Virus record (IMG/VR): IMGVR_UViG_3300047322_001237
Coordinates: 186,001 to 250,000 of that record
DNA from: a virus
Strand: one strand, 5' to 3'
DNA length: 64,000 bases
Shown piece after piece: positions 42,426-52,072 of this stretch. Each line of letters opens with the position of its first letter. The stretch's first letter is position 1. The notes under the pieces were generated by a model that had not been told where the DNA came from, did no database searches, and was given only the letters and a program-made list of their open reading frames with translations. Made by a program: the position numbers and the translations under genes.

Positions 42426-42956
42426 TCAGTCGAAGCTATAACGCACGACTTCCTTGAGCGGGAGAATGCCGATCATCTTGCCGGACCCGCAACCCGCTAC
42501 CTCGCGAAAGAGGCGCACGTAGTTGGTGTCGATGTCCTCTTCCTCGCACCATGCGAAAAAGGAGATTGGATCGATCAGGCCAACGTTGCGCTCAGACGTC
42601 CGCCATTCGCTCAGATCGCGACGGACACGATGAGCGAGCGTACTGCCGATCGAGATCTTGCGACCGTCGAACGTGGTGAGTTCATCCATAGCGTCCAGAC
42701 TGCCTTCCACAGGAAGCACGCCATTGATCAAGCAGCAAGCCATGAGGCCCGACCAGACTTTTAGCTTTAAGTAGCGAGCGACCAACAGAATTTGATCGGC
42801 TGCAGATTGCACGTTATCAATACGCGCAACTGAAACGGACGGAACGAGTACGACACCTTTTGCGTCCGTCGTTTTTTCTGCAAGGTATTCGCGAAGTTCG
42901 ACGAACGCCCGTTGGTTTGCGGCGAGGCTGTCCTCGCCAAATGAAGAATGGCCCAT
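42426..42956 (-). CDS. Hypothetical protein
   Basis: 176 residues beginning MGHSSFGEDSLA. Mixed alpha/beta, with several cysteines (a CC pair near residue 74, then near 136 and 155). No motif that I recognise. It lies 12 bp below the next gene upstream, so it is the second gene of a two-gene unit starting from the promoter motif at 43394-43401. Confidence 0.6.
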   Translation of the reverse strand: MGHSSFGEDSLAANQRAFVELREYLAEKTTDAKGVVLVPSVSVARIDNVQSAADQILLVARYLKLKVWSGLMACCLINGVLPVEGSLDAMDELTTFDGRKISIGSTLAHRVRRDLSEWRTSERNVGLIDPISFFAWCEEEDIDTNYVRLFREVAGCGSGKMIGILPLKEVVRYSFD

Positions 42957-42968
42957 GGTATCTGTACC

Positions 42969-43289
42969 TTATTTGATCTCATCGCCCATGCAGGCAACGA
43001 GCGATGGATGGATGAATGCGAGCTGTGTCGTGGTGAAAAGAATGTCGCGTTGGTCGTGTTTGCCGCTTTGCGTGGCCGTTGAGATCAAAGACTCCGAAAG
43101 GTCCTCCACGAGCACGAGATCCTTTTCAGACCAGACAAGCTTGTAGACTTCTGTTTGTTCCTTGATGTAATTGGTGAGTACCGACAGATACTCGGCCGCA
43201 GCTTTGATCTCAGCCGCGCAGGTCGGCGGATCCAGAAGCAGCATATTCAACACGGTGCGCTGTGTAGCGCTGAACCGCTTTTCACGCAT
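42969..43289 (-). CDS. Hypothetical protein (106 aa)
   Basis: Begins MREKRFSATQRTVLNML. It is helical, with a basic N-terminus. No motif or membrane span. A TATATCAC promoter motif lies 105 bp above its start. It is probably an early gene of unknown role, co-transcribed with the gene below. Confidence 0.6.
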   Translation of the reverse strand: MREKRFSATQRTVLNMLLLDPPTCAAEIKAAAEYLSVLTNYIKEQTEVYKLVWSEKDLVLVEDLSESLISTATQSGKHDQRDILFTTTQLAFIHPSLVACMGDEIK

Positions 43290-43393
43290 GATTTTACTCT
43301 CTCAGGTTGAGCCGTTCTCGGGATGCTACTAATGGTCGATGCCACCGACCCCTCAAGCAAGCGGGACTTCAATACTCCGCGTTGCTCAAGGGC

Positions 43394-43401
43394 GTGATAT
43401 A
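43394..43401 (-). promoter_or_regulatory. Phage promoter motif TATATCAC
   Basis: On the minus strand GCCTTATATCACGC, preceded by CCTAAAAAG as at 42344-42351. It drives the two-gene unit 43289 to 42426. Confidence 0.6.
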
Positions 43402-43427
43402 AGGCTGAAACTTTTTAGGATCGGCAA

Positions 43428-43473
43428 AAAAAAAAACTAAACGGCATAACTGCCAGAGGTTTCCCCCTGGCAG
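43428..43473 (-). terminator. Terminator with TTATGCCGTTT tail and T-run
   Basis: The stem CTGCCAG/CTGGCAG (43450-43473) is followed on the minus strand by TTATGCCGTTTAG and then twelve T. It ends the gene at 43488-43937. Confidence 0.85.
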
Positions 43474-43487
43474 CGACAACCACGGCG

Positions 43488-43937
43488 CTACGCCGCTTTC
43501 TGCACCAGCTCCGGCGCGCGGTGGGTACCGCGGTTCGGCAGCTTTTCTTCGACCAGGAACGTCTGGATGTCCTGGCATGCTTGATACAGTTCCGACAACT
43601 CGTACTCGTATCCGGTCAGGAATTCGAGTCCGTCTTCGAGGCACTGGTGGTGCTTGAAGAGGTCGGTCGTTTGCTCATAGTCCGTCAAAAAGACACTGAA
43701 CACATTGCGATCCGTCTCGCAGATCCAGGCATTGCGGCAGCCGAAATGACGGCCTCCCGGATGCTTCTCGACGAACATCTTTAAACGCGTGACGCGCATG
43801 GTCCGCTCAGTGTGCTGAGTGATATGCGTGTTGCCACGGGGGGACCCCTGATGTTGGAACATCAGATACAGCATTTCAACGATAGCGGTCCCGACGGGGG
43901 TGATGCGATTAACGACAACGCGATTCATGCTTGACAT
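43488..43937 (-). CDS. Hypothetical protein (149 aa)
   Basis: Starts at 43937 (MSSMNRVV), or three codons later at 43928, which has better spacing to the GAGG. Mixed composition, with aromatic and His residues in the middle. No motif or membrane span. It is a single-gene unit. The 164 bp above it (43938-44101) are AT-rich and hold no supported gene. Confidence 0.58.
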   Translation of the reverse strand: MSSMNRVVVNRITPVGTAIVEMLYLMFQHQGSPRGNTHITQHTERTMRVTRLKMFVEKHPGGRHFGCRNAWICETDRNVFSVFLTDYEQTTDLFKHHQCLEDGLEFLTGYEYELSELYQACQDIQTFLVEEKLPNRGTHRAPELVQKAA

Positions 43938-44101
43938 TCCTCGTTATAATTTTGTTGTTTAGCTGCTGTTCAAGTGAAACTCGTAAGAAAAGCTACTATC
44001 GATCGAGTGCGAGCGACCCGACCCCGTATGGCCTTTATTGTTTTTTTGGTTGTTGCCGGTTTTTGATTCGTTTGCTACCTATCCTTGATTAACCTCCTCG
44101 C

Positions 44102-45631
44102 TTACATTGCATTGGGGATAACGACTGACGAGTACGCCAGTGCGCGAGTTCTAAGCAATTCCTGATTCTTTTGCTGATACGCCATGTGCTTCTCGACGTC
44201 GGCGCAGTAAAAGGAAATGCATTCAGGCGTCTTTCCCGTCTTCAGCTTTCGAGTCCGGCCAAACATCTGCAGGATCTGCTGCTGACTGGAGATCGCCACG
44301 GACATGATGTTCGTGGTGAGGTTCGGGATGTCGACCGCGGTGCCTGCCGAGATCGGTGTCGTGACGCGGATGTCCGCTTCGATACAGTTCTCGAACGGGT
44401 CCTCTTCCACGTAACGACGCACGTCCAGGTTCGGATACTGCTTCTGCAGGAACTCCGTCACGAGCGTGCAGAATTCGATCGACGCGCAGAAAATGATCGC
44501 CTTCTCAGTCGGCTGATACGTCCTCAGGTACTTCGCCTTAAGCACCTGGTCAATCAGGTTGAGGTAGTTCTTCAGGACAGGCGGGTTCTTCATCAGGTAC
44601 TTCTCGAACACATGGTTCGAGTAGTTACCTTGCATGTCCTTGGTGCGGATGGCGTCAGGCCGCGCAATGCGGTAGAACAGGGCGGTCGCATTGGTGTAGC
44701 GGTCGTATGCCGGACCCTTATGGCGGTCAGGGGACGGATACGCGATCTCATACATCCGCTGGATGAACGCATCTTCCTTGTCGAGCGTTGCGGACAACGA
44801 CAGCGACTTATGGCAGTGCGTGTAGAGATCCACCAGGAAGTTCAGGTGAAAATCCTGGTGCACTTCGTCGATGAGGCGGAACCCCGATCGCAGCGTTTGC
44901 ATCAACTCCGATGGACGACATGCATAGCCCATCTCAAGCGTCTGGTCGCCGTACTCCTTGTAGAGTTTGAACCAGTTCTGGATCGTCTTGTTACTGATCA
45001 GGACGATCTTGCTCGTAAGCCGACCTTCGAGCGCCATCTCCAGAAGCGCCATCAGATGATCGCTTCCGCGGATGATCATCAGGTCTTCAATCGCGATGTC
45101 GAACACTTCGCGGATTTCGTCACGCCACTTCTCCAGATACATCGGCTTCACGATGATCACCGGAGCAAGGCGCGTCTTCGCCACAGCAAAGAGCGACGTT
45201 ACGCCTTTACCTTTACCCGTCTGAAACTCGATCAGCTTCGAGACCGAACCGTCCTCCTTGAGGACGTAGTCGACGCCTTCATCCTGATAGTCGTGCAGGT
45301 TCCAGCTGTCGAAGATCTTGAAGTCAACTTCTCGAACCGGCGGCAACTCGACCTGCTCGATGTCGACGAGCGAATCCTTCAGGTTGTGAAACGCGAGGTA
45401 TTCCTTGAATTTCTTCAGGACGTTGATGTGATAGCGATACTCACCAGTGTCAGCACAATGCGTCGCATAGACCGGAGGCTTCGGAGGCGGCTTTGTCGAA
45501 TAAGGACTCGGCTTGGCGCGAAGGGGCTGCACGAACTGCTTGGTGAATCCGAGCACCGCGGGCATGGCGCGCGGCGTCACCTTGCTGACGACGAAGTGAT
45601 GCGAATGAAGACGAATCAGAAGTTCAGCCAT
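44102..45631 (-). CDS. SF2 DNA/RNA helicase (UvsW/DEAD-like)
   Basis: 509 residues from the ATG at 45631 (MAELLIRLHSHHF). The P-loop is the variant TGKGKGVT (138-145), motif II is DEVH (255-258), motif III SATLD (280-284), and motif VI QQQILQMFGRTRK lies near residue 455. The N-terminal 100 residues are a phage-specific extension. It probably remodels replication forks or recombination intermediates like T4 UvsW. It follows the RNA polymerase genes in the same order as I recall for phiKZ gp74-gp75, and is the last gene of that core unit. Confidence 0.8.
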   Translation of the reverse strand: MAELLIRLHSHHFVVSKVTPRAMPAVLGFTKQFVQPLRAKPSPYSTKPPPKPPVYATHCADTGEYRYHINVLKKFKEYLAFHNLKDSLVDIEQVELPPVREVDFKIFDSWNLHDYQDEGVDYVLKEDGSVSKLIEFQTGKGKGVTSLFAVAKTRLAPVIIVKPMYLEKWRDEIREVFDIAIEDLMIIRGSDHLMALLEMALEGRLTSKIVLISNKTIQNWFKLYKEYGDQTLEMGYACRPSELMQTLRSGFRLIDEVHQDFHLNFLVDLYTHCHKSLSLSATLDKEDAFIQRMYEIAYPSPDRHKGPAYDRYTNATALFYRIARPDAIRTKDMQGNYSNHVFEKYLMKNPPVLKNYLNLIDQVLKAKYLRTYQPTEKAIIFCASIEFCTLVTEFLQKQYPNLDVRRYVEEDPFENCIEADIRVTTPISAGTAVDIPNLTTNIMSVAISSQQQILQMFGRTRKLKTGKTPECISFYCADVEKHMAYQQKNQELLRTRALAYSSVVIPNAM

Positions 45632-45697
45632 AATGAACCTGCATAGAACGGAGGAAGGGGATTGCGCGGACGGTTGCAATCCCCCGCACTACGATGC

Positions 45698-47689
45698 TTA
45701 TGCGCCGTTACGTTCCAGATGCTCGAAGACCTCGCGCGGACAGAGCGCGACGTCAAACGGGTGATCCATCCGGTTGGTACTGATGAAGCTGATCGGGTCG
45801 GTGATGGCTTCGCGGTGATCCTCGAAAGCCATCGTCGCGGAAAGCGAACGCGACAACATCGAAAGCGACATCACACCGAGACCTTCATCGGTCCAAGGCT
45901 TCGGCAAGCTGTAGTCGCCGTCCTCCGCCGAAACAATCATCGCTTCGTAGAGAACGACATCAAGCACTGTGAGGTTCACGTCAAGCTTGCTGTTGACCAG
46001 GTCGTACAGTTCGATCAGGGCGTCATCCGGCCTGACGTTCTTGTCCCGGTCTTGCATCATCTTGACGCTCGACTCCAACATCTTCGCGATGTCACGCGAA
46101 TGGTCCGACATGTTGAAGTGCTTGAGGGGAAGCGCCAGAATCGGCAGCGACCAGTCCCAATCCCTCATATCGATGACGTAATTCCCGGTTTCCGTATCGA
46201 GATCCCAGCCGACGCGCCGAATGTGATGCAAGAGCGAATGCGTCATCGAAGCTTTCCGACCGCTCACCGCCGTCAGGATGTCGACGCCTTCCGCCTTCCC
46301 GTATTCGCCGACCAACAGCCCCACGTACTCGAGCTCCGAGAAGCGCGCGATGTTGAGATTGTCGGGATCGTCGATCTCGTTCACGTCGTTCAAATTCGGT
46401 GCAGACTCCGCCGCGATCACCAGCTTCACCGGCAAGTCCTTCAACCGATCCGCCATGAGATACGAGTTGTCGTCCGACCCCACCTTCAGGTACAGCTTGT
46501 CCGCATCCCGCAAGACGATGGCCTCGATCGATGCCGAGCTGTCCAAGTGCTTAACCGACAGCACGGACTGCGACGACTTCTCGGTCAGCAACATGCAACA
46601 CATGTGACCGATGTTCGTGAAATCCGGCACCGAGTTGGCGAGTTCGCCGAAGCACGTCGAGCACACGCCGACAGGATCGGGATGTGCGCATCGCATGACC
46701 GAGCGAACCCGAACCGTCTTACCGACCAGATGCTCGTCCCCCTTGCGGAGGATCTTGAGCTTGTTCTCCTTTTCGTCCAGATAGAACTTGCCGGCGAGAC
46801 GCCCCAGGTCCTTCTTGCGCATCGGCCACTTCACGTACTTGGTCGTACCGCAATCCCCCTTATGCAGGTTCTGCACGTTCATGGACATGAGCTGCAGACG
46901 ACGCGAGAAGTACTCGGCCTGCTGCAACGGCGCCTTCGAGAAGATCAGCGATTTCGCGGCCGAACGGGATTCGACCAGCGAGTCGCGGAAGTTCCGATAG
47001 CCTTCGGTATAGCTGCGCAGAATCGGCAGCTCGAAGACGTTCGAGTCGATCTCGGTGACGCGACCGCGAGCGGACACGCACTGGAGCAACTGATCGAACT
47101 TCACCGTACCCGCACGCGCGGCAAGCGCGAGCGGATTCTTCTTCAGATCGACGCCGCCCTTGATCACTGCGCCGACGGCCTGATAGCTGTCCTCGAGCAT
47201 CTTGTCCGTGACCTTCTCCAAGGGCACCGAGAACAACGGCTTCTTCGCCTCAATGATCTTCGGATGGTCGAGCATCTCGATGAAGTCAGTGATGTCGAGC
47301 GACACCACGTATTCTTCGAGTCGGTACGAGAGCTCGTTGTACATCTCGTTCGTGATCTCGTACGTGCGCTTGGCCAGTCGGTCGAGCGTGACTGCCGGAT
47401 CGCCGTGATAGGCGTCAAACGTATCCCACACCACGCTGGCGAGCAGATCCAGGTGCGTGTTGGAGCCGAGGCGCTTGTCACCCAGCACCGAGAGAACGTG
47501 ATGCTTCTTCAACACCGGCGTCTGGGGAAACTCGCGGTGGAACTGCCAAACGTATGAGCTGTAGATGGTCGAGCGGAAGTCGACCTCCATTTCCCCGTCG
47601 TCGAACACACAGATGAACGACCCCCAGAGCGAATTCCACAGATCCTCTGTGCTCATTCCGATGAGAGTGCGCGCGCTGATGCGTCTCAT
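45698..47689 (-). CDS. RNA polymerase beta' C-terminal subunit (non-virion RNAP)
   Basis: 663 residues. The segment GVCSTCFGELANSVPDFTNI followed by GHMCCMLLTEKSSQS and SVKHLDSSAS tracks the bacterial beta' region CxxCYGxxLA ... AAQSIGEPGTQ ... FHxGG that precedes the trigger loop. This is the C-terminal half of beta'. The catalytic N-half is a separate gene at 60545-62074. The nvRNAP made of such halves transcribes middle and late genes in the infected cell. A hairpin (47709-47732) separates it from the beta gene above. Confidence 0.8.
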   Translation of the reverse strand: MRRISARTLIGMSTEDLWNSLWGSFICVFDDGEMEVDFRSTIYSSYVWQFHREFPQTPVLKKHHVLSVLGDKRLGSNTHLDLLASVVWDTFDAYHGDPAVTLDRLAKRTYEITNEMYNELSYRLEEYVVSLDITDFIEMLDHPKIIEAKKPLFSVPLEKVTDKMLEDSYQAVGAVIKGGVDLKKNPLALAARAGTVKFDQLLQCVSARGRVTEIDSNVFELPILRSYTEGYRNFRDSLVESRSAAKSLIFSKAPLQQAEYFSRRLQLMSMNVQNLHKGDCGTTKYVKWPMRKKDLGRLAGKFYLDEKENKLKILRKGDEHLVGKTVRVRSVMRCAHPDPVGVCSTCFGELANSVPDFTNIGHMCCMLLTEKSSQSVLSVKHLDSSASIEAIVLRDADKLYLKVGSDDNSYLMADRLKDLPVKLVIAAESAPNLNDVNEIDDPDNLNIARFSELEYVGLLVGEYGKAEGVDILTAVSGRKASMTHSLLHHIRRVGWDLDTETGNYVIDMRDWDWSLPILALPLKHFNMSDHSRDIAKMLESSVKMMQDRDKNVRPDDALIELYDLVNSKLDVNLTVLDVVLYEAMIVSAEDGDYSLPKPWTDEGLGVMSLSMLSRSLSATMAFEDHREAITDPISFISTNRMDHPFDVALCPREVFEHLERNGA

Positions 47690-47708
47690 TTGTTTTCCTT
47701 GTTAAGCG

Positions 47709-47732
47709 GCCCGGCCGATGAGCTGGCCGGGC
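47709..47732 (-). terminator. Intergenic hairpin between beta and beta' genes
   Basis: A perfect 8-bp stem, GCCCGGCC/GGCCGGGC, without a following T-run. It more likely attenuates or marks RNA processing than fully terminates. Confidence 0.4.
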
Positions 47733-47740
47733 GGTCGTCT

Positions 47741-49990
47741 TCAATGAGTGAGTGCTGCTTGCTGTTTTGCCAGGTTGCCGCTACGGCCTTTCCAAGACGG
47801 CGAGTAGGGTCGATAGACGAACTGGACGCCAGCGCACGCGAGGATGTGCTTGACCAACTGCAACGGACGCGAGTTGCCGTACGGGATGACCGAACGATCA
47901 ACGGCGTTGTGGATATTGGTCGGCTCGTCTGCATCGAGAATCGCGTTACAGACCATCTCGTGCGTTTGCGGATTGTTGTTGCGATCCATGACCTCGGCCG
48001 ATGCCCGCGGTCCAACGTACGATGCCAAGATCCGCTTTTCCGCCTCGCCCCATGCACGAATCGACTGTGCACGGTAGGGCAGGGCGTACTTGTCGGCGTT
48101 GGTCACCTGAGACAGGACACCGTAGTGCTGAACCTTGCCCGACGACACGGCCGTCCAGTCGTCCGCGATCTTTTCCAGCAGGATGATGTACACGCTGCCA
48201 ATCCGCACCGGGACCTTGGTCGTCACGCGTCGACCAGAGTTGCCGACGTAAGTCACGGGACCGTACGTCGACGGATAGTTGGCTTCGAGCATCCGAACGA
48301 TGTCACTCGACTCGCGCGGGTTGTTCGTCGGCAGATGCAGATAGATGCCGTTGCGAATCACCTGAGCCAGGTGTTCCGCACGCGTCTTCAGATACGCACC
48401 ACCTTCAAACCACGAGTGCATGACAGGTGCCACGATTTCGTAGTAACCCATCAGGTAGTTCCACGCGTGATCGAACACCGGCTTGTTGCTCGCCTCGAGT
48501 TCCTGCGCCTTCGCCAATGCCTGACGATCGTTCTCCGCGATGCCGAACCATGCACGAATCTGCTTGGCCACGTCACGCGAATGTGCGTTGATGTAGATCT
48601 CGTACTTGCGGCCGAGATTCATCCGCGACACCGTCGAGTTCGGGTCCATCACGATGTCTGCACGATTGCCATCCGCGTCGACCGGCATGTGATCCGCGGG
48701 CACGACGTTACAGATCACGCCCTTACCACCGTGCGTGTCGGTCAGCTTGAAGCCGATCGTCGGCGTGACGTCGTACTCGATCGTGAACTCGATGCGCCAG
48801 TCATCCAGCGGAGCCTTGCGATACAGCTTGTAGATGCGCTCCTTGGATTCCTGGACCACGGACAGGGCTTCGACCACGAGACGATGGAACTCCGGCGTCA
48901 GACGCAGGGACTCCTTGCGCTCGCGCTCAAGGCGTCGCCATTCGTAAACGATGTCCGAGTAAAACTGACGACGCGCCCGATCGTAACGATCAGCCTGAGC
49001 ATCCATGCCGATCGGCGTCGGCGAGTTGTTCGCCTGCGTATCGTGATGAACACGGATGTCGATCACCCGGCCGCCTGCACCGTCTGCGTAGATCATCTTG
49101 TCAAAAACGTGATCGATCTCCATCAGGTCGTACGTGCCTTGCTCGACGATCGCCAACTCGCGGTCGTAGCTTTTCGGATCCTTGTCGTGCGGACGCAGTG
49201 CCATCAGCACGCCGTCTTCACGAACGAATTCACCGATGTCCGGGAACGCCTTGAAGTTGTCCTCGTCACCGTACAGATTCAGCGGGTAGGCCTTGGCGCC
49301 AAATTCGACGACACGCGTCTCGTACTTCTTGAAGCCGAATTCTTTGAGCACCTCCGCGCTGATCATGATGCCGTCCTCAGAGGTGGCCGGATGACTCATG
49401 TACGCGATGTTGCATTCACGCCCGTACTTGTAGCCGCCCGTATCCGTCACAGAGGGAGAATCCGTGAGGATCGTGTCCGCCTTCAGATAGCTGCCCACGC
49501 GGATGTCGGAAAGCGAAGGCTTGATCGCGTTCCGGAACCCGAAGTAGCTGTGATACGACGTGTGCGTCGTGATGTTGATGCAGCCGATCTCCTTCGTGTG
49601 CACGTTCTCGTAAATGAGCACGCTGTGCGGGTTGTCCTGGCGGCGCTTGAGCACCGTGTCCTGTCCGAACGTTTCGCGATAGCGGTCGATCACCTTGATC
49701 ACTTCGCAGTCGACCGGCACCTTCGTCGAGAAGGTGTACTTGCCGAATTCACGTTCCGTGCCGCTCTGGCAGCGGCGCTCGGTCGAGCCCTTGATCACGA
49801 GACATTGACCGACGTGCGACGAAAACATCTGTTTGCGGGCAGCCGAGTTATGGCCGTCCCACGGGTTCAACCCGCAAACGTTCATGAGCTCCGGGTCCAG
49901 CTCATTCGGTTCTTCCAGCAGAACACCCGAGCGACGAATCGCGGATGTCATGGGCTTGATGCTCGCAGTCAGACTGGCGGTGTCCATCAT
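47741..49990 (-). CDS. RNA polymerase beta C-terminal subunit (non-virion RNAP)
   Basis: 749 residues, with two adjacent possible start ATGs. THGGKGV (419-425) with HMPVDADGNRADIVMDP (434-450) and SRMNLGRKYE (455-464) is the conserved beta segment HGxKGVxxxxxPxxDMPxxxDGxxxDIxxNPxxxxSRMxxGQ that lines the active site. SEDGIMIS (204-211) matches the beta EDAIIIS motif. The N-terminal half of beta is not in the window and should be another gene, as in phiKZ. Promoter motif CATATCAC lies 79 bp above. Confidence 0.87.
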   Translation of the reverse strand: MMDTASLTASIKPMTSAIRRSGVLLEEPNELDPELMNVCGLNPWDGHNSAARKQMFSSHVGQCLVIKGSTERRCQSGTEREFGKYTFSTKVPVDCEVIKVIDRYRETFGQDTVLKRRQDNPHSVLIYENVHTKEIGCINITTHTSYHSYFGFRNAIKPSLSDIRVGSYLKADTILTDSPSVTDTGGYKYGRECNIAYMSHPATSEDGIMISAEVLKEFGFKKYETRVVEFGAKAYPLNLYGDEDNFKAFPDIGEFVREDGVLMALRPHDKDPKSYDRELAIVEQGTYDLMEIDHVFDKMIYADGAGGRVIDIRVHHDTQANNSPTPIGMDAQADRYDRARRQFYSDIVYEWRRLERERKESLRLTPEFHRLVVEALSVVQESKERIYKLYRKAPLDDWRIEFTIEYDVTPTIGFKLTDTHGGKGVICNVVPADHMPVDADGNRADIVMDPNSTVSRMNLGRKYEIYINAHSRDVAKQIRAWFGIAENDRQALAKAQELEASNKPVFDHAWNYLMGYYEIVAPVMHSWFEGGAYLKTRAEHLAQVIRNGIYLHLPTNNPRESSDIVRMLEANYPSTYGPVTYVGNSGRRVTTKVPVRIGSVYIILLEKIADDWTAVSSGKVQHYGVLSQVTNADKYALPYRAQSIRAWGEAEKRILASYVGPRASAEVMDRNNNPQTHEMVCNAILDADEPTNIHNAVDRSVIPYGNSRPLQLVKHILACAGVQFVYRPYSPSWKGRSGNLAKQQAALTH

Positions 49991-50068
49991 GCGTATTCCT
50001 TGTGAAGATGCTTGAATTTGTTATCAGTGTTTTCCACTCTGATAAAGCAGCTGCGCCGCTTCAGAGTA

Positions 50069-50076
50069 GTGATATG
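50069..50076 (-). promoter_or_regulatory. Phage promoter motif CATATCAC
   Basis: On the minus strand GGTTACATATCACTAC, 79 bp above the beta-subunit start and inside the divergent gap to the gene at 50110. The following TAC matches the copy at 62182-62189. Confidence 0.55.
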
Positions 50077-50109
50077 TAACCGTGATTCTTTTGAGACGGA
50101 TTTCTAACA

Positions 50110-50478
50110 ATGGCCTCAACTTCCAGCACATCCAGCAACGCGATTAATGCCCTCATGTTCGATCCGGGACCGACCGTCTTTTACACAGACGGCTTTCGCC
50201 AGGTGCTCGAAGACCACATGACGTACCTGCGCCAACATCAGTCGACGCAGCTCATGTCCGTGAGTCCTCAGGCTGCCTGGGAAAACGATCAGGATCTGTT
50301 TGGGTTCTTGCAGGTGGTCAACTTGGCGCCGCAATACCACTGGGTGACCATGCGGATGAACAACTTCTCATCACCAGCGGAATTCGGCACAGGCGTCACG
50401 CAACTACTTATCCCTTCAAGCGTTGTCCTCGAACAACTGCGTTCCGCCTACATGACCAGTAATGTCTTGACGGCGTAA
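50110..50478 (+). CDS. Hypothetical protein, lone rightward gene in the core region
   Basis: 122 residues beginning MASTSSTSSNAINAL. It has a Ser/Thr-rich start, then a mixed alpha/beta body. No motif. It is the only rightward gene between 44 and 64 kb, ending at a terminator shared with the convergent gene. Its direction suggests different timing from its neighbours, perhaps late. Role unknown. Confidence 0.6.
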   Translation: MASTSSTSSNAINALMFDPGPTVFYTDGFRQVLEDHMTYLRQHQSTQLMSVSPQAAWENDQDLFGFLQVVNLAPQYHWVTMRMNNFSSPAEFGTGVTQLLIPSSVVLEQLRSAYMTSNVLTA

Positions 50479-50496
50479 TGCAAAAAAAGAAAGAGT

Positions 50497-50526
50497 CGGA
50501 GAAGAGGGCGTGAGCTCTCTTCTCCG
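50497..50526. terminator. Bidirectional terminator
   Basis: A perfect 10-bp stem, CGGAGAAGAG/CTCTTCTCCG. Rightward it is followed by GCTTATGCCGC. Leftward it is followed by ACTCTTTCTTTTTTTG. It separates the convergent genes ending at 50478 and 50548. Confidence 0.82.
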
Positions 50527-50547
50527 GCTTATGCCGCTAGGTCTGGT

Positions 50548-52062
50548 TTAGACCAAGCGGCCACCCGCGGGCGGGTAGTAGCCACCTTGCGGCTGCTGGA
50601 ACCCTTGCTGCGGATACATCGGTTGCTGCTGCGGATACATCGGCTGGCTCTGCTGATTCGCCCAACGCGATCCTTGCTGCTGCACCGGCGCTTGTTGCTG
50701 TGCCGGATAGCCACCAGTTGCGTAGACAACCGACGGGTTGGTCGCCATCACCGAGTTGAAGTCCAGCCCACGACCCGTGTGCACGAGATGCGGCGCTTGT
50801 TGCTGCGGCGCCGGTGCGTTCGGGTAGAAACCACCCGTCACCTGCGGCTGCTGGTACACCGGCTGATGATGCTGAACGGGTTGGTGCGGTTGAACCGGCT
50901 GATGAGGACGATGGGTTGCCGACATCCACGCTTGCTGGTGCTGCTGATGCATGGCGCGTTCTGCTTCACGTGCCGCCAGGAAACCGTCGAGAGGCTGACG
51001 ATTTGCCGGAGCCGTCGAGACCGGTGCTGCCGCGACAGGTGCCGGAGCTGCCACCGGAGTCGGGGCCGCCAGCACGACCGGAGCCGGTGCCACGGGCGGC
51101 GTCGGTTGCGGATACGACGAGGGCAATGCAGTTGCAGCAGGTTGGGTCGCGACCGGCGGTTCACCGGACGAGCCTTCGTTGCCAGCCTGCATCGGAACCT
51201 TGCGGATTTCCGACAGCATGACGCCGAGGTTGTCGAAGGTGCGTTCCCATTCGCAGTCGATCACGAGATCGGACGCCGGATTCGTCTCGTCGCCGAGCTG
51301 GTTCTCGAACGTGCTGGTCAGATCGTTGAGCGGTGCGATCACGGCAAGCGATGCCTGCATCAATGCATCCAGATTCGGCGCGACGTCGGAGTCGGAACCG
51401 CGGTGATACGACCCCTCCACGTCGATCTGAGGGAACATGAATTCCATCAGCGAGATCAACGTTTCCTTGTCCTTCACGCGGCACTTGATGCCGTAGATGT
51501 CGTTGCCATCTTTCTTCAGTTCCTGATACAGCGGGAACGTCACGACACCGACGCGCTTGTGGCGTTTTCCGCCGACCGATCCGGTCTTCTTCAGAAAGAT
51601 CGTGATGATGCGGCGCGCGGTCTGATCCGATGGCATTGCAGCCAGCACCTTCTTGAACAGATCGTAGGTCTTGTCATCGGCGTTTTTCACCTTCGACAGG
51701 AACTCAGACTGGTCCGGCGCGAGCTGTGCATGCAGGTCGGTCGAGATCGCGATCGAGATCAGCTGCAGCATCAGTTCGGCTGCGACTAGGTTGAAGCGCA
51801 CCATCAGGACCGAGCGGAACTTCTCCAGCACTTCCGATTCGCCGCGCGTGATCGATTCCGCGAGTGGATGGAACAGCACGATCTGGCTCTTGTCCGGATT
51901 CGCGAGATGCTCAGGCGTCGGCAGTGCGAGTCGCTTGCCCTTGATCAGCACCGGCATCGTCTGCTTCATGAGCTTTCCGGAAACCAGGTTGTCGCTCGTG
52001 ACGACTAGGTTCGCGGTCTTCATGAGCGACTTATACAGCTCGATCAGATTGGGAGTTGTCAT
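50548..52062 (-). CDS. Conserved phage protein with Pro/Gln-rich tail
   Basis: 504 residues. Residues 1-290 are globular, with a positively charged patch (KKTGSVGGKRHKRVG near 165). Residues about 295-504 are low-complexity (Pro, Ala, Gln, His, Tyr), with MYPQQQP-type repeats near the end. The disordered tail could drive condensation or binding inside the infected cell. It lies between the polymerase beta gene and the gene at 52099, the place of phiKZ gp70 by my recollection. No domain was recognised. Confidence 0.62.
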   Translation of the reverse strand: MTTPNLIELYKSLMKTANLVVTSDNLVSGKLMKQTMPVLIKGKRLALPTPEHLANPDKSQIVLFHPLAESITRGESEVLEKFRSVLMVRFNLVAAELMLQLISIAISTDLHAQLAPDQSEFLSKVKNADDKTYDLFKKVLAAMPSDQTARRIITIFLKKTGSVGGKRHKRVGVVTFPLYQELKKDGNDIYGIKCRVKDKETLISLMEFMFPQIDVEGSYHRGSDSDVAPNLDALMQASLAVIAPLNDLTSTFENQLGDETNPASDLVIDCEWERTFDNLGVMLSEIRKVPMQAGNEGSSGEPPVATQPAATALPSSYPQPTPPVAPAPVVLAAPTPVAAPAPVAAAPVSTAPANRQPLDGFLAAREAERAMHQQHQQAWMSATHRPHQPVQPHQPVQHHQPVYQQPQVTGGFYPNAPAPQQQAPHLVHTGRGLDFNSVMATNPSVVYATGGYPAQQQAPVQQQGSRWANQQSQPMYPQQQPMYPQQGFQQPQGGYYPPAGGRLV

Positions 52063-52072
52063 GTTTTCTTCG

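Noticed and set aside
43938-44101. Possible small gene in the AT-rich gap
   Set aside because: No start with a ribosome site leads to a reasonable frame. The gap more likely holds transcription signals.
47690-50005. Long plus-strand open frame (about 771 codons)
   Set aside because: Exactly antisense to the RNA polymerase beta gene with clear conserved motifs. The translated product is Arg/Val/His-rich noise.
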